NCBI RefSeq assembly: GCF_000307105.1 | Contig: NC_018645.1 | Coordinates: forward strand, 3,619,501-3,683,500 | DNA: 64,000 nt | Reading direction: 5' to 3' | Source: Desulfobacula toluolica Tol2 | Lineage (GTDB): Bacteria > Desulfobacterota > Desulfobacteria > Desulfobacterales > Desulfobacteraceae | Part shown: positions 62,720 to 64,000 of the stretch, piece by piece | How positions within the stretch are numbered: position 1 is the first letter of the stretch | How the letters are laid out: every line of letters begins with the position of its first letter | Made by a program: the position numbers and the translations under genes | The notes under the pieces: model-generated | Databases searched by the model: none | Told to the model about the DNA's origin: nothing | The model's input: only the letters and a program-made list of their open reading frames with translations

Positions 62720-64000
62720 ATGGCGTTATTTCAAAAGCTTAAAGGCCTTAGTCTAAAACTATGGCCTAAGCTTGGCAGGCTGACAAACCCCATGCCGGAG
62801 AATACAGAAGATCACTTTCTATGCTTTTATCCCGGCAACTCAGGATATCTTATTCAAAAGCTGATTAAACGATTGATCAACAAGCTTAATTTTGATGATC
62901 ACAATATAGAAAAAATAAAAAATATTGATACAAACAACATAGTTGTTTATGCCAGTAAAAACAAAAGAGTCCTGGATTTTTTGTATTTTCACACAAAATT
63001 AAAAAACCTTAACCTGCCATATCCCCAGATAGGGTTTGATTTCAGGTTTCTTTTTCTTTTGCCTGTAAAACAGCTGTGCCGGATCTTTATCTGCCATATG
63101 AATTATTTTTTCCGCCATTTTCATTTTGAAGATGCCTATACAACAGGTTATGCCACAAAACAATTATTAAACGGCAGATCCGGATTTATCTGCTTAATTG
63201 AAGAAGAAGATTTCTATAAAAGATTTATTAAATCAACCCCTGATCCACTTTTCCTTTTAATTGAACTTCAAAAAAACACAAAAAAATCCGTCATAATTAT
63301 CCCGGAAGATATTATTTATATCACAAAACCAATGAGAAAAAATCCGACATTAGCGGATATCCTTTTGGGAACCCATGAAAAACCAGGATTAATCAAACGT
63401 TTTTTTATCATACTCAAAAAGCCTGAAAAAATAAGGGTTGAAATCACAAAACCGGTTAATTTAAAACAATTTATCAGCAGGCCCGAAATTGAACAGCTTG
63501 CTTCGGAATTCCAGGTCCATCGATTGAGAAGCCACCTGGTAGACATCCTGAACAGACAGAGAAAAAGCATTACCGGCCCTGTTTTAAAATCCAGACAGGA
63601 AATCACCGAAGATATCCTGACAAAAAAATCTTTACGCGAGTACCTGGCTGAATATGCATCGGAAAACAAACTTACCTTGAGTAAGACCCATAAAAAAGCG
63701 GCCGGATATATTAAAGAGATTGCAGCAAATTACAATCTTCAAATCATCAATTTCGGCAACTGGCTGTTGGCCTGGGTGTTTAAAAATATTTTTGAAGATC
63801 TTGTTGTCAACCAGGAACAGATCAACCGAATGAGGGAAAAATCGACCAAAGCCCCGCTTATCCTTGTGCCATGTCACAAAAGCCACCTGGACTACCTTTT
63901 ATTGCCCTATGTCATGTTTAAAAACAATATGCCCTGTCCACACATTGCAGCCGGGAAAAATCTGTCTTTCTGGCCATTAGGCCCTTTGTTCAGGGGGGGT
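62720..64000 (+). CDS. plsB: Glycerol-3-phosphate acyltransferase, PlsB type (cut by window edge)
   Basis: ATG 62720 with AAGGA upstream. 427 codons are visible and the frame is open at the window end. APLILVPCHKSHLDYLLLPY gives the acyltransferase HxxxxD motif and PHIAAGKNLSFWPLGPLFRG the glycine/phosphate-binding block that follows it in PlsB. The long N-terminal region before the motif is normal for PlsB (about 800 residues in full). First step of phospholipid synthesis at the inner membrane. Confidence 0.9.
   Translation, partial: MALFQKLKGLSLKLWPKLGRLTNPMPENTEDHFLCFYPGNSGYLIQKLIKRLINKLNFDDHNIEKIKNIDTNNIVVYASKNKRVLDFLYFHTKLKNLNLPYPQIGFDFRFLFLLPVKQLCRIFICHMNYFFRHFHFEDAYTTGYATKQLLNGRSGFICLIEEEDFYKRFIKSTPDPLFLLIELQKNTKKSVIIIPEDIIYITKPMRKNPTLADILLGTHEKPGLIKRFFIILKKPEKIRVEITKPVNLKQFISRPEIEQLASEFQVHRLRSHLVDILNRQRKSITGPVLKSRQEITEDILTKKSLREYLAEYASENKLTLSKTHKKAAGYIKEIAANYNLQIINFGNWLLAWVFKNIFEDLVVNQEQINRMREKSTKAPLILVPCHKSHLDYLLLPYVMFKNNMPCPHIAAGKNLSFWPLGPLFRGG

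Overview
The window looks like a chromosome segment of a sulfate-reducing deltaproteobacterium (Desulfobacterota, most likely family Desulfobacteraceae). The reasons are a KorDABC 2-oxoglutarate:ferredoxin oxidoreductase, a biotin-dependent carboxyltransferase set (MmdA, a small subunit, an OadA-like protein with a biotin domain), DUF2162/DUF2149/CobN-like envelope proteins, and a housekeeping block whose gene content fits this group. This assignment is inference from gene families, not a database match.

Positions 1 to about 25360 are accessory DNA. From 647 to 19640 I read an integron cassette array without an integron integrase in view. Ten sites of about 118-136 nt (eight intact near-identical copies, one copy truncated by IS66, one divergent copy) plus one compact site have the attC layout: AAC at one end, GTT at the other, imperfectly self-complementary arms. 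Nearly every gene lies on the minus strand and ends just before, or inside, an attC. In reading order (right to left) the cassettes are: higBA; two related cassettes without an ORF; a cyclase-like protein; a DUF2806 gene split by IS66; a lipoprotein; a truncated potassium channel; a STAS-like protein; a second higBA; a trypsin-like protein; and a small Cys-rich protein. The array is colonised by two copies of a group IIC-type intron with its reverse transcriptase (antisense to the cassettes, at the AAC end of attC), two copies of a 934-935 nt group II intron RNA without an ORF (sense, at the GTT end of attC), two inverted identical IS66 elements, an IS91-type end and a 113-bp MITE. Two paralogous cassettes give natural empty-site controls for both introns.

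From 19.6 to 25.4 kb come a LysE fragment, a DUF486 membrane protein, a broken HigBA pair, a tyrosine integrase, and a TcmP plus three-Cys-motif (DUF5131) pair. A 45-nt 3' fragment of tRNA-Pro follows, preceded by a repeated TTGTCACCA motif. This is the expected end of an island integrated in a tRNA gene.

From 25.7 to 34.2 kb a minus-strand operon is headed by a cobalamin riboswitch and a terminator: TonB-dependent receptor, DUF2162 membrane protein, ExbB/MotA-like channel, DUF2149, a secreted membrane-anchored CobN-like chelatase, and DUF4019. This appears to be a B12- or metal-tetrapyrrole-related uptake or processing system energised by its own proton channel.

From 34.3 kb to the end the window is mostly core genome: rplU-rpmA-obgE-nadD-rsfS-gpmI; the carboxyltransferase cluster; a MoaD/ThiS-like protein; a response regulator with a FapA-type protein carrying a degenerate receiver; a family 2 glycosyltransferase; korDABC; a sigma54-dependent two-component pair; sppA, rpsA, cmk, hisC; a DUF1343 (NamZ-like) protein; a small membrane protein; and the start of a PlsB-type acyltransferase that runs off the right edge.
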